Positions 36,082 through 45,729 are shown, counted from the stretch's first letter. The stretch: DNA of 64,000 nt from Duganella sp. CF517 (GCF_900110275.1 NZ_FODC01000005.1:434001-498000); one strand, 5' to 3'. Notes: generated from the letters alone by a model not told the origin. Numbers and translations are program-made.

Positions 36082-37317
36082 TCAATGCTGCGGCGACAGC
36101 AGGTCCTGGCGTGGATAGCCCCAGCCCGGCACGCCTTCGGGACAGGCCGCCGCCGGCACGATGCGCAAGGTGGTGAAATTGCCACGCGGCGTCAAGGCGA
36201 AACGGTAGTCCGACAATTCGCCCTTGATCGCGTCCAGCCACGGCGCGCGGCCGAAACGCAGCCAGGCGTCGACTTGGCAGTTGCCGTTCTTCAACTCGCG
36301 CAAGCGCGCCAGACTGCCCTCCTTCGTCTCGAACTGCATCACCGAGGACGACAGCGCCGGCGCCGATTGCGACTCCACCAGCGCCGCCGGACACGATAGC
36401 GGCGCCAGCCACGTCGGCGCGACGCTCGCCACGCCGCGCCGCAAGCGATAGCTGCCCGCCGCCTCGTGGCTCTCGACGCTGACGTAACTCCAGCATAAAG
36501 GTTGCGACGGATACGCCGTCATCACCACGTCGAGCACCCGCGATGACGGATCGGCCTGATACAGCGCCGCGACGATCAGGCGCCGCCCCAGCTGCGACGC
36601 GGCGCCCTGCACCGCGATAAAGGCGACGCTGACGCCCAGCGCCAGCAGCAACCCCGCCCGGCCGCTGGCGCCGGCGCGCCACTGCGCCGCGCCGCACGCC
36701 AGCGCGACCAGCAGCAGCGCGGCCACCGACGGTCCGCCCAGATAATCTTTTGCCGCGAAGAACACCAGCACCGCGAGCAAGCCGGCCAGCCCCAGCCAGC
36801 GCGCCAGACGCCAGCGCATGATCAGCGCCATCGGCGTGCCGATCGCCACCCAGAACAACGGTTCGACGATGAACACCATGTCACCGAAGAACCAGCGGCC
36901 GCTGAACGGATACCACGGATGCAGCCCGTACGAGTTGGTGTAGTCCATCAACAGGTGCAGCGCGAAGCCTGTCGCGATGCTGGCCGCGAGTCCCCAGCGC
37001 GCCGTGCGGCTGGACGTGAGCAGCGCCCGCGCCGACGGCCAGCACAGCCACAGCAGCGCCGCCAGCAGCAAAGCCTGCGGCAACGCCAGCAAGGCGGTGT
37101 GCGTATGGCCGCGATGCTGCAGCAGATAACCCAGCGGGTCGGGCAGCAGCCGGGTCAGGAACAGGTCGAGGTCGGGAAAATTGCTGGCCAGCGCGCAGGA
37201 AACCAGCAACAGCCGGTGCCGCACGCGCTGCGAGGTGTCGTCCGCTTCGCGCGGCAGGCTGCGGTGTACCAGTTCGCCAACGCCGAAACCGATGATGCTG
37301 TGGGTAATATTGTCCAT
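36082..37317 (-). CDS. YdjM/YbcI-type membrane protein (DUF457, predicted metal-dependent hydrolase)
   Basis: A 411-residue protein. It begins MDNITHSIIGFGVGELVHRS, continues NFPDLDLF and HRGHTHTALLA, and so displays the metal-ligand pattern of the LexA-regulated YdjM (DUF457) family. About eight membrane helices and an extra C-terminal soluble region of about 150 residues follow. The family is predicted to hydrolyse something in the membrane, but no activity is proven. It follows the ATPase gene with a four-base gap, in a run of four minus-strand genes from 39425. Confidence 0.8.
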   Translation of the reverse strand: MDNITHSIIGFGVGELVHRSLPREADDTSQRVRHRLLLVSCALASNFPDLDLFLTRLLPDPLGYLLQHRGHTHTALLALPQALLLAALLWLCWPSARALLTSSRTARWGLAASIATGFALHLLMDYTNSYGLHPWYPFSGRWFFGDMVFIVEPLFWVAIGTPMALIMRWRLARWLGLAGLLAVLVFFAAKDYLGGPSVAALLLVALACGAAQWRAGASGRAGLLLALGVSVAFIAVQGAASQLGRRLIVAALYQADPSSRVLDVVMTAYPSQPLCWSYVSVESHEAAGSYRLRRGVASVAPTWLAPLSCPAALVESQSAPALSSSVMQFETKEGSLARLRELKNGNCQVDAWLRFGRAPWLDAIKGELSDYRFALTPRGNFTTLRIVPAAACPEGVPGWGYPRQDLLSPQH

Positions 37318-37321
37318 GTTC

Positions 37322-38056
37322 CTAGTCGAGATCGAGCAATTGCTGCAAGCGGCGCGGGTAGTGATTGAGGAAGTCGCGCGTGATGGCGAAATGCTCGGTG
37401 TCCTGGTACGCCACTTCGGTGATGCCGGTGCCGTCGAACAGCAAAATCTTCGCGTTCGGATAGGACAGCAGGATCGGCGAGTGGGTGGCGATGATGAATT
37501 GCGAATCGTCGCGCACCAGTTGATGGATCGCGCTCAGCGCCGCCAACTGGCGGTTCGGCGACAACGCCGCCTCCGGCTCGTCCAGCAGATACAGGCCTTT
37601 GCCGCGGAATTTCTCCAGCAGCACAGCCATGAACGCTTCGCCGTGCGAGCGCGCATGCAGCGATTGCGCGCTGGCCGAGGTCCGCTCGAAGATCTCGTCC
37701 ATGCGGGTGGCGACGTTGTGGAAGCTTTCGGCGCGGAAGAAATACCGGTCGCGCGGCGTTTTGAAGCTCTTCGACAGGCGCAACGATTGATGCAGCGGCG
37801 CCGCCTCCAGCGCCGTGTTGAGGCTGATGTTACGGCTGCCGCCATCGATGCCGAAGCCCAGCGCCAGCGCGATCGATTCGAGCATCGTCGATTTGCCGGC
37901 GCCGTTCTCGCCGATAAAAAACGTCACGTCCGGATGGAAGCTGATCGATTCGAGCCCGCGCACCGACGGCACGTTGTACGGATGCCGGTCCCAATCGACC
38001 TCTTTGCCAAACTGCGCCGTGATCCGTTGCAGATACGGCTTGGCCGCCAACGCCAT
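37322..38056 (-). CDS. AAA/ABC-type ATPase of the RecF-SMC-like class
   Basis: A 244-residue protein. It has Walker A GENGAGKST near 50, an ABC-like D/Q region and Walker B GLYLLDEPEAALSP near 155, followed by the ATHSPIL switch histidine near 190. This is the head domain of AAA_21/AAA_15 predicted ATPases, which appear in DNA-repair and defence contexts as well as alone. No nuclease (TOPRIM) domain is attached or adjacent. Four-base spacing to the genes either side suggests co-transcription with the DUF427 and DUF457 genes. Confidence 0.8.
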   Translation of the reverse strand: MALAAKPYLQRITAQFGKEVDWDRHPYNVPSVRGLESISFHPDVTFFIGENGAGKSTMLESIALALGFGIDGGSRNISLNTALEAAPLHQSLRLSKSFKTPRDRYFFRAESFHNVATRMDEIFERTSASAQSLHARSHGEAFMAVLLEKFRGKGLYLLDEPEAALSPNRQLAALSAIHQLVRDDSQFIIATHSPILLSYPNAKILLFDGTGITEVAYQDTEHFAITRDFLNHYPRRLQQLLDLD

Positions 38057-38059
38057 CGG

Positions 38060-38350
38060 CTAGCGCTGCACGTCCACGCCGCGCCAGAACGCGACGTGGT
38101 CCTTGATCTGTGCCGCTTTTTCCAACGGCTGCGGGTAGTACCAGGCGGCGTTCTCGTTGTCCTTGCCGTCGACGCTGACGGTGTAATAGCTGGCCAGCCC
38201 TTTCCACGGGCAGCGGCTGGTGTGGTCGCTCGGCTTCAGGTATTCGGACTTGAGCGCCGATGGCGGAAAATAGACGTTGTTTTCGACGATTTCGACTTCA
38301 TCGTCGCTCGCTTGCGCGATGACGGCGCCGTTCCAGGTGGCGGTGGGCAT
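38060..38350 (-). CDS. DUF427 protein
   Basis: A 96-residue DUF427 protein (ATWNGAVIAQASDDEVEIVENNVYFP in part, then CPWKGLASYYTVSVDG and AAWYYPQP). The family is a compact beta barrel common in bacteria and fungi, and its function is unknown. Start taken at 38350 (MPTATW); nine upstream codons are open but not conserved. Lies 13 bases after the cyclase gene and 3 before the ATPase. Confidence 0.85.
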   Translation of the reverse strand: MPTATWNGAVIAQASDDEVEIVENNVYFPPSALKSEYLKPSDHTSRCPWKGLASYYTVSVDGKDNENAAWYYPQPLEKAAQIKDHVAFWRGVDVQR

Positions 38351-38363
38351 CAGGTGATTCCTT

Positions 38364-39425
38364 TCAGTGTGGTTCAAGGACCGCGCCTTCGACGCGGTTG
38401 CGGCCGGCGTGCTTGGCGCGGTAGAGCGCCGCGTCGGCCTGGCGCAGCAGGCTCTCGGCGTCGGCGATCTCCATGTGGTCGAACGCGGCCACGCCGAAGC
38501 TGGCCGTGACCGGCAGCGGCCGCGCGCCGGCGTAATGCAGCTGCGCCTCGATCTTGGCGCGCAAGGTCTCGGCGAACTTCAGCGCCCCTTCCAGCGGCGT
38601 GTTGGGCAGGATCACGCACAGTTCCTCGCCACCGTAGCGGCCGGCGATGTCGATCACGCGCACGCTCTCGCGCAACAGGCGGCCGACGCCGGCCAGCACC
38701 TGGTCGCCGGCCGAATGGCCGTGTTCATCGTTGATGCGCTTGAAGTGGTCCAGATCGATCATCACCGCCGACAGCGGCGAGCGGAAGCGCTTGGCGCGCG
38801 CCGCCTCGAAGCGCAGCCGCTGCAGCAGCGAGCGGCGGTTGTGCAGGCCGGTCAGCTCGTCGGTAGTGGCCAGCAGCTCGAGCTCGCGCACGGCGTCGCC
38901 CAGGGTGCGCTCGCTGGCCCGCAATTCGATCAGCGCCATCACCTGGCGTCCCAGCCGCGACAGGATCGAGCGCTGCTCGTCGTCCAGGCCGCCCGGCTTG
39001 GTGTCCATCACGCACAAGGTGCCGATGGCGAAGCCGTCGGACGAGGTCAGCGCCACGCTGCTGTACATGCGCATGTGCGGCGCGTTGACGGTCAGCGCCA
39101 TGCGCGCGGTGCGGTAATCGGCGGTCAGGTCGGGAATCTCGGTGGCGGCCTCGCCCAGCACCGCCAGCGAACAGTAGCTCTCGCCGCGCGGCAGCTCGCC
39201 CATGTGCATGCCGGTGCAGGATTTGATCCACACGCGGTCGGCGTCGACCAGCGAGACGAAGGCATACGGAACGTTGCAGATGCGCGCCGCCAGCTCGGTC
39301 AGGAAGCTGAAGTCTTCGCAGGCGGGGGAATCGAGGATGTCGTAGCGGTGCAGCGCGGCCAGCCGGAACTGGTCGGCTGGCGGGCGGGAGGTGGTCAGCG
39401 TATGTACGTTGTCTGCGGCCAACAT
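38364..39425 (-). CDS. GAF-GGDEF diguanylate cyclase
   Basis: A 353-residue cytoplasmic protein. An N-terminal GAF domain (about 20-165, with FVSLVDADRVWIKS and GTLCVMD) is joined by a short helix to a GGDEF domain. The signature is GGEEL at 265-269, a common active variant, preceded by RVID, the RxxD inhibitory site. It should make c-di-GMP under control of a small ligand. First gene of a close-packed minus-strand run. Confidence 0.9.
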   Translation of the reverse strand: MLAADNVHTLTTSRPPADQFRLAALHRYDILDSPACEDFSFLTELAARICNVPYAFVSLVDADRVWIKSCTGMHMGELPRGESYCSLAVLGEAATEIPDLTADYRTARMALTVNAPHMRMYSSVALTSSDGFAIGTLCVMDTKPGGLDDEQRSILSRLGRQVMALIELRASERTLGDAVRELELLATTDELTGLHNRRSLLQRLRFEAARAKRFRSPLSAVMIDLDHFKRINDEHGHSAGDQVLAGVGRLLRESVRVIDIAGRYGGEELCVILPNTPLEGALKFAETLRAKIEAQLHYAGARPLPVTASFGVAAFDHMEIADAESLLRQADAALYRAKHAGRNRVEGAVLEPH

Positions 39426-39533
39426 AGGTCCCCCGGGTAACGACGCGGTTTTATTATAAATGGATGTTGCCAGTTAATTTTATAACAAAACCAGGAGTCG
39501 GGGAGGGCCGCCGGACCGCTGACCCGCATATTT

Positions 39534-40187
39534 TTACGATTGCGCCATGATCTCGCGCAGCGCCTTTTCAAACACCGCGGCGGGCTGGCCGCCGGAGATC
39601 AAATGGCGTTCGTTGATGATCACGGCCGGCACCGAGTTGATGCCGTGGCGCTGGAAGAACTGCTCGCGCTCGCGCACCTCGGCGGCATAGCGGTCCGATT
39701 TCAGCACATCGGCGGCGGCGGCCGTGTCCAGGCCCACTTCGCCGGCCACGCGCAGCAGCACTTCGTGCGAGCTGGGATCGTCGCCCAGCGTGAAATAGGC
39801 GGCGAACAGCGCCTCCTTCAGGGCGCGCTGCTTGCCCGCGTCCTCGACCTCGGCCCAATGCAGCAGGCGGTGGGCGTCGAAGGTGTTGTAGATGCGGCTG
39901 CGCTTGTGCATGGCGAAATCGAAGCCCACCTCGGCGCCGCGCGCGCGTATCATGTTGCGCGCCTGGTCCTGTTGTTCGGGCGTGGAACCGTACTTTTCGG
40001 TCAGGTGTTCGTCGATGTTCTGGCCTTCGGGGCCCATCTTCGGGTTGAGTTCGAACGGCTGGAAATGCAGGCTGACGTCGGCCTCGCTACCGATGTTGTC
40101 GAGCGCTTGCTCCAGCGATTTGAGGCCGATCGCGCACCATGGGCAGGAAACGTCGGAGACGAAATCGATTTTGACAGGAGTGCTCAT
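39534..40187 (-). CDS. DsbA-family oxidoreductase, FrnE-like
   Basis: A 217-residue protein with a thioredoxin fold, an active-site CPWC near residue 15 and the inserted helical domain (about 60-150) of 2-hydroxychromene isomerase/FrnE-type DsbA proteins. It ends with GINSVPAVIINERHLISGGQ, containing the cis-Pro loop. It has no signal peptide, so it probably works in the cytoplasm, as FrnE of Deinococcus does in redox stress. The gap 39426-39533 is short and AT-rich. Confidence 0.87.
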   Translation of the reverse strand: MSTPVKIDFVSDVSCPWCAIGLKSLEQALDNIGSEADVSLHFQPFELNPKMGPEGQNIDEHLTEKYGSTPEQQDQARNMIRARGAEVGFDFAMHKRSRIYNTFDAHRLLHWAEVEDAGKQRALKEALFAAYFTLGDDPSSHEVLLRVAGEVGLDTAAAADVLKSDRYAAEVREREQFFQRHGINSVPAVIINERHLISGGQPAAVFEKALREIMAQS

Positions 40188-40268
40188 GCGGGGGCCTTTG
40201 CTGAAAGTGATAAGTCAGCATATAGCGGCGTCCGTCCCGAATTCAAGCGCCAGCCCCCGTCATCGTGT

Positions 40269-40895
40269 TTATTTTTTGGCTTTGACGGCGTCTTTGCTCT
40301 TGCTGCCGATGCGGCTTTCCTTGCCAGCGATCAAGTTCGAGATGTTGGTGCGATGACGGAAAATCAACAACACGCACATGACGAAGACGGCGGCCAGTTG
40401 CGGATCGAAGCCGAACAGCAGACCGTAATAGAACGGCGCGAACAGCGCCGCGATCAGCGCCGCCAGCGACGAGTAGCGGAACGCGAAGGCCACCGCCAGC
40501 CACGTGGCGAAGGTCGCCAGGCCCAGCCACGGGTTCAGGCCCAGCAGCACGCCCAGCGCGGTCGCCACGCCCTTGCCGCCGACGAAGCGGAAGAACACCG
40601 GCCACAAGTGGCCGAGGAACACCGCGATCGCCACCAGCGCGATGGTGGCGTCGCCGATCTGCAGCTGCTGCTGGTAGCGCATCGCCAGCCACACCGCCAG
40701 CCAACCCTTGGCGCCGTCGCCGATCAGGGTGACGATGGCCGCCGCCTTGTTACCGCTGCGCAAGACATTGGTGGCGCCGGGGTTTTTGGAACCGTAGGTG
40801 CGGGGATCGGCGATGCCGAACAACTTGCTCGTGATCACGGCAAACGAGATCGAGCCGAGCAAATAGGCGGCCACGGTCATCCAAACTGTATTCAT
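40269..40895 (-). CDS. plsY: Glycerol-3-phosphate acyltransferase PlsY
   Basis: A 208-residue PlsY with five likely helices and the conserved loops: GSISFAV near 14, GSKNPGATNVLRSGNK near 35 (phosphate-binding) and GHLWPVFFRFVGGKGVATALG near 95. It acylates glycerol-3-phosphate using acyl-phosphate, the first step of phospholipid synthesis. The C-terminal 20 residues are Lys-rich. No plsX or folB is adjacent. Confidence 0.95.
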   Translation of the reverse strand: MNTVWMTVAAYLLGSISFAVITSKLFGIADPRTYGSKNPGATNVLRSGNKAAAIVTLIGDGAKGWLAVWLAMRYQQQLQIGDATIALVAIAVFLGHLWPVFFRFVGGKGVATALGVLLGLNPWLGLATFATWLAVAFAFRYSSLAALIAALFAPFYYGLLFGFDPQLAAVFVMCVLLIFRHRTNISNLIAGKESRIGSKSKDAVKAKK

Positions 40896-40954
40896 TGTTT
40901 CCTCAAAAAATGTGACGTCCCCACCGGGGACGCAAGAATATACACTGACAAGGC

Positions 40955-41446
40955 TCAGTCGGCCAGAGCGCAGTGGACCGGCTTGGCCCCCAGCAGGTCG
41001 ACCAGCACGTGCGGCGCGATGCCGACCAGATATCCCTTCCTGCCACCATTGATATAAATGGTTTCCAGCGCAAGGATGCTATCCTCGACGTACACCGGCA
41101 GCGCCTTGCGGGTGCCGAACGGCGAGGTGCCGCCGATCTGGTAGCCGCTGTGGCGCGTGGCCACGTCCGGTTTGCAGGGCTCGACCGACTTGCAGCCGAT
41201 GCCGCGCGCCAGGTTCTTGGTCGACACCTTGCAGTCGCCGTGCATCAGCACGATCAACGGTTTGGCGGCCTCGTCCTGCATGACCAGGGTCTTGACGACA
41301 TGGTGTTCGTCCACGCCCAGCTCGCGCGAGGATACGCTGGTGCCGCCGTGCTCCTCGTAGTCGTAGGGATGCTCGGTGAAAGGAACCTTGTGCTTGCGCA
41401 GAAACTGCGTCGCCGGGGTTTCGGAGATATGCTCTTTTTTGGCCAT
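40955..41446 (-). CDS. ybaK: Cys-tRNA(Pro)/Cys-tRNA(Cys) deacylase YbaK
   Basis: A 163-residue YbaK/EbsC protein: TPATQFLRKHKVPFTEHPYDY near the start, the catalytic-lysine region VVKTLVMQ near 48, and GGTSPFG near 105, the YbaK signature. It frees mischarged Cys-tRNA(Pro) in trans. Divergent from the phosphatase/exonuclease gene at 41495. Confidence 0.9.
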   Translation of the reverse strand: MAKKEHISETPATQFLRKHKVPFTEHPYDYEEHGGTSVSSRELGVDEHHVVKTLVMQDEAAKPLIVLMHGDCKVSTKNLARGIGCKSVEPCKPDVATRHSGYQIGGTSPFGTRKALPVYVEDSILALETIYINGGRKGYLVGIAPHVLVDLLGAKPVHCALAD

Positions 41447-41494
41447 GCGTGATACGCTGTTCGTGAAGGTTGTCGTCTACAGGAGTTTCTCATT

Positions 41495-42502
41495 ATGCAG
41501 CAGGAAATTCGCTTTGCCACTTTCAATGTTTGCAATCTTTCCCAGCCTGGGGCGAAATTGTACGACAACTTGGCGCCGCTCACGCCGGCCGACTACCAGG
41601 CCAAGGTGCTGTGGACGGCCCAGCAGCTCGACCAGCTCGACGCCGACGTCATCGGCTTGCAGGAAGTGTTTTCGATGGCGGCGCTGCGCGACGTGCTGGC
41701 CGCCAGCCGCCGCTACCGCGAGGCCTCGCTGTCCGGCTTCGACCCGGCGCCCGATCCGCTGACCGGCGAGCCGCGCCCGACGCCGCAAGTGGCGCTGGTC
41801 TCGCGCCTGCCGCTGGCCGCGCCGGCCCACGCCTACCAACTGTTTCCGGACGGCGTCGCCATGCCCGAGGGGAACCGCGACGCCGACCGCTTCGCCCGCG
41901 CGCCGCTGCACGCGCAGGTGCTGCTGCCGGACGGGCGCGTCATCGACGTGCTGGTGATCCACCTCAAATCCAAGCGCCCCGACTACCGCCACGGCGACCC
42001 CGGCGACGAGGCCATGCTGTACGCGCAAGCCAACCTGCGCTCGCTGATCCGGCGCGGCACCGAGGCGGTGGCGCTGCGCGCGCTGCTGAGCCAGATGGAC
42101 CGCGACGGCCGCCGCCCGCGCATCGTGCTGGGCGACTTCAACGACACCGCCGACGCCGTCACCACCACCATCGTCATGGGCTCGGGCTGCGTCGGCCTGG
42201 CCGACGAGGAATTGAGCGGACGGCTGTTCGACAGCAACCAGATCCAGCGCGGCCGCGACCGCCTGCGCCATGTCGGCTACACCAACATCCACGAGGGCCA
42301 CTACATGACCATCGACCACGTGCTGGTGTCGGAGGAATTCAACCCGGCCTCGCGCTTCGCGGTCGGCGAGGTGATCGACGTGACGTATCTGAACGACCAC
42401 CTGTTGCAGGCCAGGCCCGAGGCGTCGGACCACGGACAGGTGCTGGTGCGCGTGCGCCTGTACGACGAGCGCCGCGGCCGCGAGCGCGCGACCGAGATGT
42501 GA
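41495..42502 (+). CDS. Endonuclease/exonuclease/phosphatase family protein
   Basis: A 335-residue EEP-fold protein. It has RFATFNVCNL (catalytic Asn) and DVIGLQEVF (metal-binding Glu) at the N-terminus, LGDFNDTAD near 210 and YMTIDHVLVS and SDHGQVLVRV near the end (catalytic Asp and His). The fold serves DNA repair nucleases, phosphodiesterases and sphingomyelinases; no signal peptide is visible, so it is cytoplasmic. AGGAG ribosome site nine bases from the ATG. It abuts the converging GGDEF-EAL gene with no gap. Confidence 0.85.
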   Translation: MQQEIRFATFNVCNLSQPGAKLYDNLAPLTPADYQAKVLWTAQQLDQLDADVIGLQEVFSMAALRDVLAASRRYREASLSGFDPAPDPLTGEPRPTPQVALVSRLPLAAPAHAYQLFPDGVAMPEGNRDADRFARAPLHAQVLLPDGRVIDVLVIHLKSKRPDYRHGDPGDEAMLYAQANLRSLIRRGTEAVALRALLSQMDRDGRRPRIVLGDFNDTADAVTTTIVMGSGCVGLADEELSGRLFDSNQIQRGRDRLRHVGYTNIHEGHYMTIDHVLVSEEFNPASRFAVGEVIDVTYLNDHLLQARPEASDHGQVLVRVRLYDERRGRERATEM

Positions 42503-44266
42503 TCAGGCGGCGTCGCCGTCCAACAAACCGCTCAGCCCGTCAAGGCTGCCGCTGGCGCGCGCGTAGCGGCCCTGATACTGGTCGCATCCATGTTCGCGCA
42601 GGAAGCGCAGCTGCGCCTCGGTCTGCACGCCCTCGGCCAGCACCGTCAACCCCAGGCTGCGCGCCATCGCGATGATGGCGTTGACCACCGGCGCGTGCAC
42701 CACCGAATTCGCCGCCCCCTCCCCTTCCGCTTCACCCTCCCCCTCGCCGATGCCGCTGACGAACGACAGGTCGATCTTCAGCTTATCCAGTGGATACTCC
42801 TTCAGATGCCCGACCCGCGTGTAGCCGGTGCCGAAGTCGTCCAGCGCCAGCCGCACGCCCAGCGCCCGCAGCGCGCCCAGCGTGGCGGCCGCGCCGGCGC
42901 TGTGCTTCATCAGCATTGCCTCGGTCAACTCCAGCTGCAGCAGCGGCGGCGGCAGGCCGGACGCCTGCAGCGCCGCGCGCACGTTGTCGACCAGGTTCTT
43001 TTGCAGAAACTGCGTCTGCGACAAGTTGACGCCCACCACCAGCGGATGGCCGGCGTCGTGCCAGCGCCGCGCCGCCAGGCAGGCCTGCTGCAGCACCCAC
43101 TCGCCGATCCGCACCATCAGGCCGCTGTCCTCGGCGACGCCGATGAAACGCTCGGGCCGCAGCAGGCCCAAGGTTGGATGGCGCCAGCGTATCAGCGCCT
43201 CCGCCCCTAGCGGCCGGCCGCTGGCGATGTCGACCTCGGCCTCGTACGCCAGGATAAACTGCCGGTCGGTCAGCGCGCGCCGCAGCTCGTTCTCGAACGC
43301 CACGCGCTCGACGATCTGCGCGTTCATCTCCGGGCTGAAGAACTGGTAGCCGTTGCGGCCGCTTTCCTTGACGTGGTACATCGCCAGGTCGGCGTTTTTC
43401 ATCAGCGTTTCGATGTCGGCGCCGTCGTCGGGAAAAATGCTGACGCCGATCGACGTGCTCACGTGCAGCCGGTGCGGCTCGAGCACGAACTCCTGGGCGA
43501 TGGCTTGCTGGATCGTGGCCGCCACGTGCGCGGCCTGGGCGATGCTGCCGATGTCGGCCAGGATGACGACGAACTCGTCGCCGCCCTGGCGGCTGACCGT
43601 GTCGACGCCGCGCACGCACTTGACCAGCCGCGCCGCCACCTCCTTGAGCAGCAGGTCGCCGACATGGTGGCCGAGCGTGTCGTTGATGTACTTGAAGCGG
43701 TCCAGGTCGAGGAACAGGATCGCGGCCATGCGCTGGTTGCGCCGGGCCGCTGCCAGCGCCAGGCTCATGCGGTCGAGCAGCAGCACGCGGTTCGGCAGGT
43801 CGGTCAGGAAATCGTGCTCGGCCAGGTGGCGGGTGCGCGCCTCGGTGCGGCGGCGGTCGGCCAGGTCGGTCATCAGCGCCAGGTACATCGTCAACTGCGC
43901 GTTGCGGCGCGCGGAAATGTCGCGGAACGCCGTGTACAGCAGCGCGCCCTCCTGGTGCGCCACGGCCGTCATCAGCACCTCGGCCCAGAACTGGCGGCCC
44001 CGGCGGCCGACGCAGCACCACTCGAAGCGGTGGTTGCCGTCGTCGTGGGCGCGCGCCGCCAGCTCGCGCAGCAGCGGCGCCGACAACACGCCCTCGGCCT
44101 GTTGCAGCGGCGAGAAATCGGCCAGTTGCTGGCCCAGCATGTCGGCCGGATCGTCGCATTCGAACAGCGCCAGCCCGGCCGGGTTGACGCCGACGACGCG
44201 CCCGTCGCGCACCAGCACGACGGCGTCGCTGGTGTTTTCGTACATCAGGTGAAGGTCGACAGACAC
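42503..44266 (-). CDS. PAS-GGDEF-EAL c-di-GMP enzyme with a Gly/Glu-rich insert
   Basis: A 587-residue soluble protein: PAS domain (about 5-130), GGDEF domain with GGDEF at 228-232 and RxxD (RGVD) five residues before it, and EAL domain with EAL at 356-358. The EAL catalytic residues look complete (NLS, ELTE, DDFGTGY, KID, AEGVQT). The usual YQP before EAL reads YEA here. A Gly/Glu repeat (GEGEGEAEGEG, about 506-518) is inserted between the KID and AEGV motifs. The C-terminal QGY-type end (QGRYARASGS) is also altered. Both activities remain possible. Confidence 0.9.
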   Translation of the reverse strand: MSVDLHLMYENTSDAVVLVRDGRVVGVNPAGLALFECDDPADMLGQQLADFSPLQQAEGVLSAPLLRELAARAHDDGNHRFEWCCVGRRGRQFWAEVLMTAVAHQEGALLYTAFRDISARRNAQLTMYLALMTDLADRRRTEARTRHLAEHDFLTDLPNRVLLLDRMSLALAAARRNQRMAAILFLDLDRFKYINDTLGHHVGDLLLKEVAARLVKCVRGVDTVSRQGGDEFVVILADIGSIAQAAHVAATIQQAIAQEFVLEPHRLHVSTSIGVSIFPDDGADIETLMKNADLAMYHVKESGRNGYQFFSPEMNAQIVERVAFENELRRALTDRQFILAYEAEVDIASGRPLGAEALIRWRHPTLGLLRPERFIGVAEDSGLMVRIGEWVLQQACLAARRWHDAGHPLVVGVNLSQTQFLQKNLVDNVRAALQASGLPPPLLQLELTEAMLMKHSAGAAATLGALRALGVRLALDDFGTGYTRVGHLKEYPLDKLKIDLSFVSGIGEGEGEAEGEGAANSVVHAPVVNAIIAMARSLGLTVLAEGVQTEAQLRFLREHGCDQYQGRYARASGSLDGLSGLLDGDAA

Positions 44267-44488
44267 ATGGGCCTCTTTTGGCGATGGCGCCCTCGCAGGC
44301 CTTCGCCATTCTTGCGCCTGCGGCGGAAATCCCCTTGACGTGCCTCAAACACGCTCGATCCCGGTTTTATGCATTTCAGCCGCGCTTTTGCGCCACTCGT
44401 CGCATTTCGATGGCGATCGCCCTTGCAAATTCATAAAGTGCCAACATGCGCGGTCCCTCCGGCGCCACCCCATTCGCAGAAGAACGAT

Positions 44489-45727
44489 ATGAAAATTGAA
44501 ACCTTGCCCCCCGCCTCCCTCCCCGCCGCGCGCGCCAAAAGCTGGCGCAAGCCGGTGGCCGTCCTGGTCGCGCTGGGCCTGGCCGCCGGCGGCTGGACCG
44601 TCATGCGCGGCAACCACAGCGCGCCGGCACCGGCGGCCGCGCCGGTGGCGCAGGCGGGCAAGAACGACAAGAAACAGGAAGTCTTCGAACTGGCCAGCGG
44701 CGACATCGCGGCCATCGATGCCAGATCATTGGCGGTCAGCTTGCCCTTGTCCGGCTCGCTGGCGCCCCTGAGTTCGGCCACCATCAAGTCCAAGATCTCG
44801 GGCGTGGTGGAGGCCACCACGGTGCAGGAAGGCATGGCCGTCAGCGCCGGCCAGGTGCTGGCGCGCATCGACCAGGCCGACCTGCGCGCGCGCCTGCAAC
44901 AGCAGCAGGCCATGCTCGACGAAGCCCAGGCCAAGCTGTCGATGGCGGCCAAGAACGAAGCCAACAGCCAGGCGCTGCTGTCGCAAAAATACATTTCGCA
45001 AAACGCCTTCGATTCGACCCAGAACACGGTCGCGCTGGCGCGCGCCAACGTCAAGTCGGCCGCCGCGATGGTCGAGATCGCCCGCATCGCGCTCAACGAC
45101 GGCATCATCAAGGCGCCGATCAGCGGCATCGTCAGCAAGCGCCACGTGCAGGCCGGCGAGAAGCTGGCGCCGGACATGCCGGTCTACAGCATCGTCAACC
45201 TGTCGGAACTGACCCTGGAGGCGCAGGTGCCGGCGTCCGAGATCCCGCGCGTGAAAGTCGGCCAGGACGTGCGCTTCAAGGTCGATGGTTTCCAGAAGCG
45301 CGAGTTCGCGGGCAAGGTGGCGCGCATCAATCCGGCCACCGAGGCCGGTTCGCGCTCGATGCTGGTCTACATCGCCGTGCGCAACGACGACAGCGCGCTG
45401 CGCGCCGGCATGTTCGCCAAGGGCAGCATCGTCACCGACCGCTCCGGCGTCGCGCCGATCGTGCCGATGACGGCGCTGCGCGACGACCAGGGCCGGCAGG
45501 TGGTCTACAAGATTGAAAACGGCAAGGTGGTGGCGCAGCCGGTCACGCTGGGCCTGCGCAACGACGACGAAGGCTACGCCGAGGTCACCGACGGCCTCGA
45601 CAAGGGCGCCAACGTCATCGTCTCCAAACTGAACGCAGTCAAGCCCGGCGCCCAGGTCAAGCTGCCCGCCGGCGCCGTCGCCACGCCTTCCACGCCGGCC
45701 AAAGCGGCCATGCTGGCGAAAGGCTGA
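44489..45727 (+). CDS. RND efflux periplasmic adaptor (HlyD/AcrA family)
   Basis: A 412-residue membrane-fusion protein. It has an N-terminal helix (about 20-42) and a split biotinyl-lipoyl domain (ATIKSKISGVVEAT near 95 and GIIKAPISGIVSKRHVQAGE near 205). A coiled-coil hairpin of about 80 residues lies between its halves, and the beta-barrel and membrane-proximal domains follow. Start at 44489; the frame is open for 40 more codons upstream but is not protein-like. Two bases before the permease gene, in the same operon. No outer-membrane channel gene is in the window. Confidence 0.92.
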   Translation: MKIETLPPASLPAARAKSWRKPVAVLVALGLAAGGWTVMRGNHSAPAPAAAPVAQAGKNDKKQEVFELASGDIAAIDARSLAVSLPLSGSLAPLSSATIKSKISGVVEATTVQEGMAVSAGQVLARIDQADLRARLQQQQAMLDEAQAKLSMAAKNEANSQALLSQKYISQNAFDSTQNTVALARANVKSAAAMVEIARIALNDGIIKAPISGIVSKRHVQAGEKLAPDMPVYSIVNLSELTLEAQVPASEIPRVKVGQDVRFKVDGFQKREFAGKVARINPATEAGSRSMLVYIAVRNDDSALRAGMFAKGSIVTDRSGVAPIVPMTALRDDQGRQVVYKIENGKVVAQPVTLGLRNDDEGYAEVTDGLDKGANVIVSKLNAVKPGAQVKLPAGAVATPSTPAKAAMLAKG

Positions 45728-45729
45728 TC

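Noticed and set aside
37322..39425. ATPase, DUF427, DUF457 and cyclase run as a defence island
   Set aside because: The ATPase has no nuclease or effector partner, DUF427 and DUF457 have no known link to defence, and the surroundings are housekeeping genes.
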